DNA from: Ketogulonicigenium vulgare WSH-001 | GTDB lineage: Bacteria > Pseudomonadota > Alphaproteobacteria > Rhodobacterales > Rhodobacteraceae | NCBI RefSeq assembly: GCF_000223375.1 | Contig: NC_017384.1 | Location: 1,483,501-1,547,500 of the forward strand | Length of the DNA stretch: 64,000 bases | Reading direction: 5' to 3' | Shown: piece by piece, positions 18,040-27,141 of the stretch | Numbering within the stretch: position 1 is the first letter of the stretch | How the letters are laid out: every line of letters begins with the position of its first letter | Position numbers and translations under genes: made by a program | Notes under the pieces: generated by a model | Seen by the model: the letters and a program-made list of their open reading frames with translations, nothing else | Databases searched by the model: none | What the model was told of the DNA's origin: nothing

Positions 18040-18425
18040 ACACAAAGCTGCATGCCGTTGCTGATGCCAAGGGGCGGCCGATCGGGTTTTTCATGTCGGC
18101 TGGGCAGGTCAGCGATTATACTGGCGCGGCGGCACTGCTAAGCAGTCTGCCGAAGGCGGGGTGGCTGCTCGGAGATCGGGGTTACGATGCCGATTGGTTC
18201 AGAGATGCGTTGAAAGACAAGGGGATAAAGGTCTGCATCCCAGGCCGGAAGTCCCGCAAGAAGGCGGTGAAATACGACAAGCGGCGTTATAAACGGCGCA
18301 ACCGCATCGAGATCATGTTCGGTCGCCTCAAGGACTGGCGGCGCGTGGCGACCCGATACGACCGGTGTCCAGAGACCTTCTTCTCAGCCATCATCCTCGC
18401 CGCAACCGTCATGTTCTGGCTATGA
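18036..18425 (+). CDS. IS427-group transposase, second reading frame (catalytic)
   Basis: 129 residues carrying the rest of the DDE domain: GRPIGFFMSAGQVSDYTGA, the second Asp in LLGDRGYDADWF, and the Glu region RRNRIEIMFGRLKDWRRVA. The ATG at 18036 overlaps the stop of the first frame by 4 bases (ATGA). The product is most likely made as a fusion by slippage on the A5G6 run upstream. The frame shows no lesion, so the copy may still be active. A diverged, truncated relative lies at 37771-38173 in the opposite orientation. Confidence 0.8.
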   Translation: MNTKLHAVADAKGRPIGFFMSAGQVSDYTGAAALLSSLPKAGWLLGDRGYDADWFRDALKDKGIKVCIPGRKSRKKAVKYDKRRYKRRNRIEIMFGRLKDWRRVATRYDRCPETFFSAIILAATVMFWL

Positions 18426-18517
18426 GCAAGAACGAGTCCTGAGCCTAGCCATCGCTTCAAGATTGTTCATTCTAGCCCCTACTCTAGTCAGAGACATAGC
18501 CGATAGAATAAGCAAGG

Positions 18518-19100
18518 CTAAGACGTTAATCGAGGTTCCCAAGCATTAACCAGCCGCCAAGGGACAAGGGTGAACTCGTGGCTCTGTTCGACCACCGCGA
18601 ACTTGCCGCTCGATAGCTGGACGGTGCCGGTGAACTTGCCGCTGATCTTCTCGCCATCCGCCGCCGCCCGAAATGGCAGCGCCTTGTCCTCGGCCATCTC
18701 TGTGCCGACGCGGGCGACTTCGCGCTCTCGCTGCGTGGCGAGAAGCCTGCGCCGGTAAAAGACGCGTCCGTTGTGCTGTCGCGTCGCGTCCCCCTGTTCG
18801 ATATGATGCTCCCTGCGCTGCTCCATCGCCTCGCGCACTTGTTGCCCGAAACCGGCCGGAGCGAGATCCGATGCGTCGGGTGTAACCAGCCGCCGGTCGA
18901 GTCAGGTCGCGCCATCCGAACCGATCTGGCTTTCCAGATTGAAAGTCGAGATGACGCGGATGCTGGTCTGCCGGTTTCGGCCGGCATCGTAGGCGGCGGC
19001 GCGGCTCTCGAAGTCTTCAGGGATGCGCCATTGATCCGCGTCGATCCGCTCGGTGATCCCGGCGCGGCGCAGCGCCTCCAGACTGAGGGGGCTGGAGACT
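18518..19100 (-). pseudogene. C-terminal remnant of a DUF3363 (VirD2-like) relaxase
   Basis: Reverse-strand reading gives SLEALRRAGITERIDADQWR, IPEDFESRAAAYDAGRNRQT and ISTFNLESQIGSDGAT, then a TGA at about 18902-18904 where the family has Trp (GATWLDRRL). It continues through REAMEQRREHHIEQGDATRQ and FTGTVQLSSGKFAVVEQSHE to a premature end after LVPWRL. This is the C-terminal DUF3363 region of the mobilisation relaxases carried by alphaproteobacterial elements. The catalytic N-terminus is absent. It indicates a decayed mobilisable element. Confidence 0.75.
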
Positions 19101-19656
19101 AGAACTTTCGACTAAGCCCCGGCTCTCCAGCCAATCCAAAACGCCACGGCATATCTTTGGCCCGCGTGATGCCAATGCGCGGGCCGCAAAGAATGTCTTT
19201 GTTCGATCTGTCATCAAATGTCAGCGCCAGATCGGTGCCATCGAAGGGGCGGCCATTATCTGAGAGCTGGACATCCAACGCCTGGGTCAGTCGCCCCGGT
19301 CCTGCGCAAAGCGGGCCTGCCGGGCGCCGTGCACGCATGTGATCAAGCCCCCATTGCGGCTGCAGGGCGCGGATAAGGACCGCTTCACCGGGTCGGCCAA
19401 CCACATTCAAACAGACTTGGATTCCATAAGAGAGGTATACATAAGCGTACCCCGCTGGCCCGAACATCGCGCCATTACGCAGGGTTGGCCCGCGAAAGCT
19501 ATGCGACGCGGGGTCGGTTGCACCATAGGCTTCGGTCTCGATGATCACACCCCCGACGACCCCGCGTACGGTCATGGTCGCGCCCAGCAACAGCTTTGCA
19601 AGCGTGCATATATCCAAAGAGGGGTCAAACGGTGGAAAGTCGGGCAAAGACATCAC
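19099..19656 (-). CDS. mpg: 3-methyladenine (alkyladenine) DNA glycosylase
   Basis: 185 residues of the Mpg/AAG family, monofunctional glycosylases that flip out and excise alkylated or deaminated purines as the first step of base excision repair. The active-site strand GVVGGVIIETEAYGATDPAS carries the catalytic Glu and the Tyr that stacks on DNA. RNGAMFGPAGYAYVYLSYG, and C-terminal GPGRLTQALD and GPRIGITRAKDMPWRFGL, are family signatures. The length is near the short end of the family. The stop codon abuts the relaxase remnant, so the 3' side is a junction. Confidence 0.9.
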   Translation of the reverse strand: MMSLPDFPPFDPSLDICTLAKLLLGATMTVRGVVGGVIIETEAYGATDPASHSFRGPTLRNGAMFGPAGYAYVYLSYGIQVCLNVVGRPGEAVLIRALQPQWGLDHMRARRPAGPLCAGPGRLTQALDVQLSDNGRPFDGTDLALTFDDRSNKDILCGPRIGITRAKDMPWRFGLAGEPGLSRKF

Positions 19657-20095
19657 TAATCAGCAGAGGCGTATAGCAGGGCAATATCGCGATGATAAAG
19701 CGCGCAGGCAGCGCTCTCATGGCGCAGAGCCGCGCGGCGCGGCTCGAGGGTCACCCCGCCCGCCAAGTTTGATCCAGCACAGACGAAACCCACGCAGCCG
19801 GCCGTTATAGACAAGGCCGGTGACCATCAGATACGGTCGCTGCGCGACGCGGATCACCCCAGCGTTCCAATTCAAGCCCGCCGTTTGAAATCAGGCCAAA
19901 GCGGGACGGCGCATGGGGGACATTGTCTGGAGCAATTGGCCACGCTGCCCGTTTTCTTCTTGCATCAAGGAGTGACCAGCCCGAACCAGAATTCCCTACT
20001 CCTCCGTATCTTGAACAGAAGCAGACCGCGCCCGGATCGTTTCTTAAACTGGACCCTCGACCGGATCATGGCTAGAACACTACAGGGGCAGCGGC

Positions 20096-20170
20096 AGGCT
20101 GCACGGTAAGGTCGCGTTCATCACCGATGATGCTAGTGGCATCGGAGCGTGGATTTATCTGAATGCTTAG
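20096..20170 (+). pseudogene. Short fragment of an SDR dehydrogenase N-terminus
   Basis: RLHGKVAFITDDASGIGA, then a stop at 20168-20170, is the first beta strand and glycine-rich NAD(P) loop of a short-chain dehydrogenase (normally ITGxxxGIG). Nothing downstream continues the fold. It is a 25-codon relic. Confidence 0.5.
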
Positions 20171-20199
20171 CGGTCCAAAAATCGAACAATAGCTTTCAT

Positions 20200-20225
20200 G
20201 GAACAAATCTAGCGATCAATGTGTT
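20200..20225 (+). promoter_or_regulatory. EcfG-type promoter candidate before the yetF-like gene
   Basis: GGAAC at 20200-20204, a 17-base spacer and TGTT at 20222-20225 match the general-stress consensus GGAAC-N16/17-cGTT except for the weakest -10 base. It lies 34 bases before the start codon, so the transcript would have a short leader. EcfG dependence is inferred from the two exact matches elsewhere in the island. Confidence 0.5.
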
Positions 20226-20258
20226 GCTAGGATCGGACGCCCGTAAACGAGGTGGTTT

Positions 20259-21014
20259 ATGCAAGATGTGATCCCGTTTGATTTACATCGTATGTTTCTA
20301 GGCGACGCACCACCGCTTTATTTCGCCGAAATTGTCTTGCGGATTGTGATAATCTGGACATGGACGATGCTTCTTTTGCGCTGGATCGGCGGGCGCAGCA
20401 TTTCACAGCTCTCACTGGTCGAATTCCTCCTTGTGATTGCGCTTGGCTCGGCCGTCGGCGACTCGCTCTTTCTTCCGGACGTGCCGATTTTACATGCCTT
20501 CCTGGTAATCTTGGTTGTTGTTCTTATCGACAAGGGTATTGATCTGCTCATCAGACGCTATGACATCGTGAAGAGGGCGATCGACGGAGAACCGCTTGAA
20601 GTCGTCAAGGATGGCAAAATACTGACAACCAACCTGACCCGCCATACCATCAGCGCTCCAGAGCTGATGGAACTTCTAAGGTTAAGGGGCGTAGAAAATC
20701 TTGGCGCGGTCCGGCGCGCCTATCTTGAGCCCTCCGGACAGGTTTCGGTATTCAAATCCGACCAGATGCGCGCGGGACTTCCTCTTGTGCCGCCGGTCGA
20801 ACAGCAGTCAAAGCGACGACATCCCTTTGCAAACTGCTGTTGTGCGAACTGTGGCAGTGTAGAGGTGCGTGTTCAGGATGCCAGAAGCGTTTGTGCGGAC
20901 TGCGGACAATCCCTTTGGGCAGCGAAAGTCATGTCCGGCACCGGCACCGGCACCGGGAACAATAGCCACGATACGCCGTTGGATCAGAGAAGCCACGACA
21001 GGACAGCGGGATGA
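20259..21014 (+). CDS. YetF-like (DUF421) inner-membrane protein with C-terminal zinc ribbon
   Basis: 251 residues. Three hydrophobic segments near residues 22-40, 50-66 and 73-90, with RWIGGRSISQLSLVEFLLVI, are the DUF421 signature. The YetF soluble domain follows (EVVKDGKILTTNLTRHTISA, ELMELLRLRGVENLGAV, RRAYLEPSGQVSVF). A C-terminal CxxC...CxxC pair (CCCANCGS, CADCGQ) forms a zinc ribbon not seen in the basic family. The tail SGTGTGTGN is encoded by a GGCACC hexamer repeat. The stop overlaps the next start by 4 bases. The family is uncharacterised but often stress- or sporulation-linked. Confidence 0.8.
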   Translation: MQDVIPFDLHRMFLGDAPPLYFAEIVLRIVIIWTWTMLLLRWIGGRSISQLSLVEFLLVIALGSAVGDSLFLPDVPILHAFLVILVVVLIDKGIDLLIRRYDIVKRAIDGEPLEVVKDGKILTTNLTRHTISAPELMELLRLRGVENLGAVRRAYLEPSGQVSVFKSDQMRAGLPLVPPVEQQSKRRHPFANCCCANCGSVEVRVQDARSVCADCGQSLWAAKVMSGTGTGTGNNSHDTPLDQRSHDRTAG

Positions 21015-21964
21015 AAATTGGTTACCATGCCTCGCAGGAGCAATTTCCACCGGAAGAACTGCTACAATGCGCCGTCGCCGCGGAACAGGCCGGATTTGAC
21101 GGCGTAAAAACCTCTGAACACTTCCACCCTTGGAGTGCTAACCAGGGCCATTCGGGTTATTCATGGTCCTGGATTACGGCGGCCATGCAGATCAGCAGCA
21201 TCCCCTTTGGCCTCATCACCGCGCCCGGCTATCGCCATCACCCAGCCAGCGTTGCACAGGCGGCTGCAACAGTTGCGCGAATGTATCCTGATCGGTTCTG
21301 GCTTGCCCTAGGAAGTGGAGAGGCCATAAACGAGGCGATCACCGGCGTGTATTGGCCAGAAAAGGCCGAACGAAATGCCAAACTTAAAGAATGCGCTGCG
21401 ATCATCCGCGCGCTCCTGACAGGCAATGAGGTCACGTTTCGCGGGCGCGTCACGGTCATAGAGGCCCAACTCTTCACCCTGCCCACAACCCCGGTGCCGA
21501 TCTATGGCGCGGCAATAAGTTGTGAAAGCGCCGCACAGGTCGCACAGTGGGCGGACGGCCTACTTACCGTTGGGGGCGACCCAAGGGATGTGTCCGAAGT
21601 CGTCAAGGTATTCCGAGAGTCAGGTGGCGCAGGCAAACCCATACATATACAGCACGCTTTGTCATGGGCACCCGAAGAGGCTCTGGCACTTCACGAGGCA
21701 CGGCATCAATGGGCCCCCGTCATCGCAGGCGGAGAGATAAATTGTGACATCCGCCGCCCAAAAGATTTCGATAGGTTTGCCACATTCGTAGATGAGCCTG
21801 CGCTGCGCGCACATATTTCCATCTCGGCCGATCTTGGGGTACACGCAGCACAAATTGCTGCGTTGGCGGAAATAGGCGATTATATCCATCTACACTGTGT
21901 TGGCCGAAACCAGCGTCAATTCATTGAGACCTTTGGTGCCACGGTGCTGCCCCAACTGCGCTAG
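21011..21964 (+). CDS. Luciferase-like flavin-dependent oxidoreductase (F420-type, TIGR03885-like)
   Basis: 317 residues of the bacterial-luciferase TIM-barrel family. It starts with MKIGYHASQEQFPPEELLQC, followed by GFDGVKTSEHFHPWSANQGH and FWLALGSGEAINEAITG, motifs of the non-F420 relatives of F420-dependent dehydrogenases found in proteobacteria. VPIYGAAISCESAAQVAQWA and the final GRNQRQFIETFG close the barrel. Cofactor (FMN or F420) and substrate cannot be told from sequence. Its ATG overlaps the yetF stop, so the two form one operon, probably under the promoter candidate at 20200. Confidence 0.8.
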   Translation: MKIGYHASQEQFPPEELLQCAVAAEQAGFDGVKTSEHFHPWSANQGHSGYSWSWITAAMQISSIPFGLITAPGYRHHPASVAQAAATVARMYPDRFWLALGSGEAINEAITGVYWPEKAERNAKLKECAAIIRALLTGNEVTFRGRVTVIEAQLFTLPTTPVPIYGAAISCESAAQVAQWADGLLTVGGDPRDVSEVVKVFRESGGAGKPIHIQHALSWAPEEALALHEARHQWAPVIAGGEINCDIRRPKDFDRFATFVDEPALRAHISISADLGVHAAQIAALAEIGDYIHLHCVGRNQRQFIETFGATVLPQLR

Positions 21965-22059
21965 ATTGTGTTGACAAAAGGGCATTCCCCTTCGTTGTCT
22001 GCTGCGATGCAAGATCATCTCTTCGTTGGAATGGACCTTGACGCGCAGCCTGGTGCTGG

Positions 22060-22914
22060 ATGTCGACTGGGCATTCTTTAAGGGCTTCAACCGGGCTGTT
22101 TTACACCCGGACGGCCGAACCCTGCGGACCATCGGCTTATTGTTTTTGGCATTTTTTGGATCTCTCGGACTGGGCAGCCCTGACGAGATCCGCCCGAAGA
22201 GTTCGGCGAATGGTCGGCGGTCTGTCGCTAGTTTCGGCGCTGGACGCTCGCCGGGCTCTGGAAGGACATCCAGGGAGCCTTGAACCATGCGAAGCTCGAA
22301 CCCGACAAGCTCCAGATGATCGACAGCACCGTGATCAGGGCCCACCATCATGCGGCCGACGCAAAAGGGGGACTTCCAAAGGGGCTCTTGGCCGTTCAAG
22401 ACGCAGCTTCTCGACGAAGATCCATATGCGCGTCAACGGCGCTGACCTCCAGATGAGAACCGAGATCGCGCCTAGGCAGGATTCAGGCTACACGGGGTAT
22501 GGTTTATTCATAGCCGACAACCTGCCTCAGCCCTCCGTATTACTCGCCGACAGGGGTCATGACTCTGCTAAAGTTCGAGAAGACTTAGGGAGCCATAATG
22601 CAGTGCCGATGATACCGATGCGAAAGAACTCCAAGGTCCGAAAGACCGTCGATATGGCCATCTATACCCTGCCTACCTTGGTAGAGCGTCGCGTCAGTAA
22701 GCTGAAGAACAGCACGCGACTGGTGAACCATTACGACAAAACCGCCGATATTTTTCTCGGCTTCGTCGACATCGCCTGCACCAGGCTCTGGCTTCTCCAT
22801 TCGTCAACACGACCTAGTGACAGGTGTATATCCGCAGTCGTCGCTTTCTCCATGATCTTGGTCTACAAGCGTTTTACTATAGGCCCTGATGAGAGACTGC
22901 TTTCAGGATCATGA
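22060..22914 (+). pseudogene. Degenerate IS5-family transposase
   Basis: The open frame is not a native start-to-stop gene. Segments such as KGALGRSRRSFSTKIHMRVN, LLADRGHDSAKVREDLG, PMIPMRKNSKVRK, LVERRVSKLKNSTRLVNHYD and GFVDIACTRLWL match the C-terminal half of IS5 transposases with many substitutions. The N-terminal half is scattered over two frames (20-30 residue matches near 22130-22330). The element ends a few tens of bases before the treZ stop codon and probably replaced what once stood beside treZ. Confidence 0.65.
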
Positions 22915-22947
22915 TCTCGAATAGAGACGCATTGTCAATGAAGCATT

Positions 22948-24792
22948 CTAGACCTCTATCGTCCACAAAACGCTCCATGGCCCCAGCATTTGACCATCTG
23001 CCCAGCCGGTTTGCCAAATTTTGCGCCCTATAAGGGGGACCGTCGACTCCTCGGATACATGGGATAAGTTGATATAGGCACGCAGCACCGCGCCATCGCC
23101 CATGATCCAGGTTGTAAACATGCTGCTGCGTCCCATGCGCTTGCCATGGGCGCTAAATCCAGCCATAGCTTTTAACCGTGGCACAATCTCGCGTTGACGC
23201 AAATCTATAAGAGTCCGATAGATACGAAGCATCTGCTGACCGTGATTTTCCTCGGCTTCGACCCAATCAATTTTGGCACGCATGAATGTGGCTTCACTGG
23301 TTGGATCGTAGGTTTCCTCGACATCCGGTTTAGTCGGATCTATATCCTCCGAATTGCCGCGCATGTCCCTCATCCGACCTTCGATTACGGATTCCCGCAT
23401 GTCATCCGGAACATCTGAAAAGAATGGAAAGGCTGTGGTCGCCCCGAACTCCTCACCCATAAATATCATCGGGATCTGCGGCGATAGCAAATAAATGGCA
23501 ATATAGGCATGAACCGCTGCGGCACTGGTAAAATGACTGATCCGGCTTCCTTGGATACGATTTCCGACTTGATCATGGTTTTGCATATAGCTGATAAAGG
23601 CCTGCGGCGGCAAAGCCGCGCTCGGTTCGCCCCTGTTTCGTCCCTCATGCAGCTTGTATTCGCCTTGAAAGATAAACCCTTCGCGCAGTGCGCGGCCTAG
23701 TTTGTCAAATACCACGTCATCGTCCAGAAAGTCCGCATAATAGCCACCGGCTTCCCCGGTGGTGGCTGTGTGCAGAACGTGATGAAGATCGTCATTCCAC
23801 TGCGCCGTATAAAAAACCGGCTGACTTTCATTATCGCGCCGCAACCATGAGGCCCCGTTATCCGAGTTTTCCACAACAAGATGAATTTTTCTAGCAGGAA
23901 ATGCACTGCGTATGCGCGCAGATAAAATTTCAAGAATATGTGTATTACTATCATCTTTCAATTCATGGATCGCATCAAGGCGAAGCCCGTCAAGATTGAA
24001 CTCTGTCAGCCAATAAAGCGCATTGTCTATGACGAAAGAACGCGCAAAAGACGATCCTTCAGCATCAAAATTAATCGCGCACCCCCAAGGTGTATTATGC
24101 CTATCCGTGAAAATCGGTGTGAGTTTTTCGAGATCATTTCCAATCGGCCCAAAGTGATTATATACCACGTCCAGCAAGACCATCATACTGCGGGCATGTG
24201 CAGCATCTACAAAGGCCCGCATATCATCCGGGCTTCCATAGCTGTTCATTGGCGCATACCATGAAGCGCCGTCATATCCCCAGTTGAAGCGGCCATAACA
24301 TTGCGCCACCGGCATAATCTGAATCGCTGTTATGCCCAGATCGGCAAGATGATCCAACCTTTCAATCGCCGACGCCCAAGTGCCGCTTTCGGTAAATGCC
24401 CCGATATGGAGTTCGTAGAGGATGGCTTCCTCCCAATCACGGCCAACCCAGGCTTTATCTGTCCACTGAAATAATGTCGGGTCGATTACCGCACTCGGCC
24501 CGTCCAAACCTTGGGGCTGAAAGCGCGACGCGGGATCCGCGATCAAACTGCGATCAGGCAGCGCGAACCGATAGAGTGTCCCGGCCGTCACTCCCGGCAC
24601 CTCTATCTCGTGCCAGCCTTGGCCATTGGTACGCATGGGAACTGTCTCGGCCTCGGAAAGTACTAGCTGCACATTCGCGCATTTAGGAGCCCATAATCTG
24701 AACCACGTGCCATTTTGACTAATCGTTGCGCCGAACGGCATGTGATGCACACGCCCCCTGGTTGCCAGATAGCCCATTCGACTGCGTTGCAT
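22948..24792 (-). CDS. treZ: Malto-oligosyltrehalose trehalohydrolase
   Basis: 614 residues, GH13. TreZ releases trehalose from maltooligosyltrehalose, the last step of the TreXYZ route from glycogen. An N-terminal carbohydrate-binding beta domain (GTWFRLWAPKCANVQLVL) precedes the barrel. The barrel shows ILYELHIGAFTESGTWASA, the nucleophile Asp in LDGLRLDAIHEL, the acid/base Glu in HLVVENSDNG, and YMQNHDQVGNR. GGGAGGTGAC upstream fixes the ATG. AT-richer codon use than the 9-15 kb operon suggests transfer. treY, the obligatory partner, is absent from the window and an IS relic lies immediately downstream. GlgX here could serve as TreX. Confidence 0.9.
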   Translation of the reverse strand: MQRSRMGYLATRGRVHHMPFGATISQNGTWFRLWAPKCANVQLVLSEAETVPMRTNGQGWHEIEVPGVTAGTLYRFALPDRSLIADPASRFQPQGLDGPSAVIDPTLFQWTDKAWVGRDWEEAILYELHIGAFTESGTWASAIERLDHLADLGITAIQIMPVAQCYGRFNWGYDGASWYAPMNSYGSPDDMRAFVDAAHARSMMVLLDVVYNHFGPIGNDLEKLTPIFTDRHNTPWGCAINFDAEGSSFARSFVIDNALYWLTEFNLDGLRLDAIHELKDDSNTHILEILSARIRSAFPARKIHLVVENSDNGASWLRRDNESQPVFYTAQWNDDLHHVLHTATTGEAGGYYADFLDDDVVFDKLGRALREGFIFQGEYKLHEGRNRGEPSAALPPQAFISYMQNHDQVGNRIQGSRISHFTSAAAVHAYIAIYLLSPQIPMIFMGEEFGATTAFPFFSDVPDDMRESVIEGRMRDMRGNSEDIDPTKPDVEETYDPTSEATFMRAKIDWVEAEENHGQQMLRIYRTLIDLRQREIVPRLKAMAGFSAHGKRMGRSSMFTTWIMGDGAVLRAYINLSHVSEESTVPLIGRKIWQTGWADGQMLGPWSVLWTIEV

Positions 24793-24966
24793 AATGTGTC
24801 ACCTCCCGTCCTGTGCTGTTCCAACTAACGATTTAAAATTAATGATGATGCTTAACATCACCGGCCTTTTCGATGCATTTGCAGTTAATTTAACGCTCCG
24901 ACCAACTACAGTGGCGAGCAAAAGTTGGCCTTAACCCTCTTGTTGCAAGCGAATGGAATTATCGCC

Positions 24967-27141
24967 CTAGTTTTGCTCATCGGGCGTCAGCCATATCGCC
25001 GAAAGCCCCGGCACAGTCAGCGTCGCGCCATAGGGCTGCCCCTGCATAGGCATATCCAGGGCTGAAATCCCGCCAAGATTTCCAAGATTACCCCCACCAT
25101 AGACCGCCGCGTCAGAATTGAGGATTTCGCGCCAATTTCCTGCGCGTGGCAGACCGATCTGCACCTCGCGATCCACAGGCGTCATATTGATCGCAATCAG
25201 CACGGGAGCGGGATCGTTAGGCACGTGGCGTAACCAGACAAAGATAGAGTCCTGGTCTGCATTCGCATCTACCCACGTAAATCCGTCGCGGTCACTACCA
25301 TGAAGGGCCGGATATCTGCGGTATAACCTGTTCAGATCGCGCAAAAAAGACGACATAGCACGTCCCTGCGGCTGGTCTGCCTCCCACCAATTCAGGTTTT
25401 CGTCATGGTTCCATTCGCGGCTTTGCGCGAATTCCTGCCCCATGAACAATAACTTCTTGCCGGGATGTCCCCACATAAAGGCGTAAAGGGCCCGAAGATT
25501 TGCAAATTGCTGGTTCGCGTCGCCCGGCATCTTCGCCAAAAGCGACTTTTTGCCATGCACAACCTCGTCATGGCTGAAAGGCAGGATGTAATGCTCCGAG
25601 CCGGCATAAACGGTGCTGAATGTAGCTTCATGGTGATGGTATTTCTTATGGATCGACTCGCGTGACATGTAACGCAGAATGTCATTCATCCAGCCCATGT
25701 TCCACTTATAACCAAATCCCAAGCCCTGCTGATCGACTGGCCGTGTGACACCGGGATAACTTGTCGATTCCTCTGCAATCATCATAATTCCAGGAGCTTC
25801 GCGATAAACTGCCGTGTTCAAATCCTGCAAAAACGCGATCGCTTCCAGGTTTTGATTGCCGCCATATATATTTGGTATCCATTCACCTGCTGGGCGTGAG
25901 TAATCACGATAGATCATCGAGGCCACGGCATCGACCCGAAGAGCATCGATGTGAAACTCCTCCAGCCAATAGAGTGCATTTGAAGTTAGAAAATCTTTGA
26001 CTTCGCGGCGGCCAAAATTATAGATCAGCGTCCCCCAATCGGGGTGGCGCCCTTCGCGTGAGTCCTGATGTTCATAGAGGGCTGTTCCATCAAACATGGC
26101 CAATCCATGTGGATCTTCGGGAAAGTGGGCGGGAACCCAGTCGAGGATCACACCTATACCGCGGCTATGCGCAGCGTTTACGAATGTGCGTAGCTGGTCA
26201 GGTTTGCCATATCGTGCCGCCGGCGCATAAAGGCCGACGGGCTGATATCCCCACGACCCTGCGAAAGGATGCTCATGGACAGGCATCAGCTCGATATGCG
26301 TAAAGCCCATGTCTTCAATGTAATCCAAAAGACTGACGCAAAGTCCCTCATAACCGCCCTGCCCCCGCCATGATCCAAGATGAATTTCATAGATGGATAT
26401 GGGCGCATCAGGGGAGTGGCGGCTGCCGCGTGTCGTCATCCAATCCTTATCCGTCCAGGCAAACGCGGATTTCATTGTCACGATGGAGGCATTGCCCGGC
26501 GCGCGCTCGGCCTGTTGGCCATAGGGGTCCGCCTTCAGTCTCATTATACCATCCGCACCCAACACCTCGAATTTATACAGGGCATCTGCAGTGACATCGG
26601 GCAGGAATATCTCCCATATACCGCAGCCATGCTGCAGCCGCATCGGAGCGCGGCGGCCGTCCCAGTGATTGAAATCCCCCACGACGCTGACGCGCCTTGC
26701 GTTTGGTGCCCACACCGCGAAAAATGTGCCCTTGACGCCCGATACCTCTACGCAATGTGCGCCTAAAGAATGCCATAAACGCAAACCATTAGGCGATTGA
26801 GACCATTTGTCGTGAAAAAGTGAGCCGTATCGGTAAGCGTCTTGCCATCCATAGACTGCACCATCCAAAAAATGCGCCTCAAAACGATAGCTTGGCGCAA
26901 CCGGCATTGTCGCAGTCCATAGACCCGCCGCGTCAGGATGCTGCTGCATAGGCGTTTTTCCATCATCGCAGCATAGGAATACCGCCGCCGCATCGGGCAT
27001 GAACGCTCTGATTTGCCACCCATGCGCGGTCAGGTGCGGCCCCAAAATAGCGAAGGGATCGGCCTCCCTGCCGTGTTGCAATGCGATGGCGCGGTCGCGC
27101 GGGACGCCCCCGCCCTCAGCGCGCAAAGTCACTGCCACCAC
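24967..27141 (-). CDS. glgB: 1,4-alpha-glucan branching enzyme
   Basis: 724 residues, the full GlgB length. It makes the alpha-1,6 branches of glycogen. It has the N-terminal CBM48 domains (AVWAPNARRVSVVGDFNHWD), then the GH13 barrel with ELMPVHEHPFAGSWGYQPVG, the nucleophile Asp in IDALRVDAVASMIYRDY, the catalytic Glu in MMIAEESTSYPG, and LPFSHDEVVHGKKSLL. The GTG at 27141 lies inside the end of glgA (26-base overlap), so glgA and glgB are translationally coupled. The operon reads glgC-glgX-SMP30-glgA-glgB toward decreasing coordinates. Confidence 0.95.
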   Translation of the reverse strand: MVAVTLRAEGGGVPRDRAIALQHGREADPFAILGPHLTAHGWQIRAFMPDAAAVFLCCDDGKTPMQQHPDAAGLWTATMPVAPSYRFEAHFLDGAVYGWQDAYRYGSLFHDKWSQSPNGLRLWHSLGAHCVEVSGVKGTFFAVWAPNARRVSVVGDFNHWDGRRAPMRLQHGCGIWEIFLPDVTADALYKFEVLGADGIMRLKADPYGQQAERAPGNASIVTMKSAFAWTDKDWMTTRGSRHSPDAPISIYEIHLGSWRGQGGYEGLCVSLLDYIEDMGFTHIELMPVHEHPFAGSWGYQPVGLYAPAARYGKPDQLRTFVNAAHSRGIGVILDWVPAHFPEDPHGLAMFDGTALYEHQDSREGRHPDWGTLIYNFGRREVKDFLTSNALYWLEEFHIDALRVDAVASMIYRDYSRPAGEWIPNIYGGNQNLEAIAFLQDLNTAVYREAPGIMMIAEESTSYPGVTRPVDQQGLGFGYKWNMGWMNDILRYMSRESIHKKYHHHEATFSTVYAGSEHYILPFSHDEVVHGKKSLLAKMPGDANQQFANLRALYAFMWGHPGKKLLFMGQEFAQSREWNHDENLNWWEADQPQGRAMSSFLRDLNRLYRRYPALHGSDRDGFTWVDANADQDSIFVWLRHVPNDPAPVLIAINMTPVDREVQIGLPRAGNWREILNSDAAVYGGGNLGNLGGISALDMPMQGQPYGATLTVPGLSAIWLTPDEQN

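Larger units (their letters stand above)
17605..18445 (+). mobile_element. IS5-family (IS427-group) insertion sequence, apparently complete
   Basis: 841 bases. Left end GGCTCCAGACCC at 17605 and right end GAGTCCTGAGCC ending at 18445 form an imperfect inverted pair (GGCTC-AGAC against GGCTCAGGAC). TA flanks both sides (CCTA before, TAGC after), which fits the 2-base duplication of IS427-type elements at CTAG-like sites. It lies between the broken GIY-YIG copy and the relaxase relic. Confidence 0.75.
19657..20258. other. 600-base gap with debris only
   Basis: No intact gene is seen between mpg and the yetF-like gene. The stretch contains a short SDR fragment (20096-20170) and an EcfG-type promoter candidate (20200-20225). 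The rest shows no recognisable protein or RNA. Confidence 0.5.
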
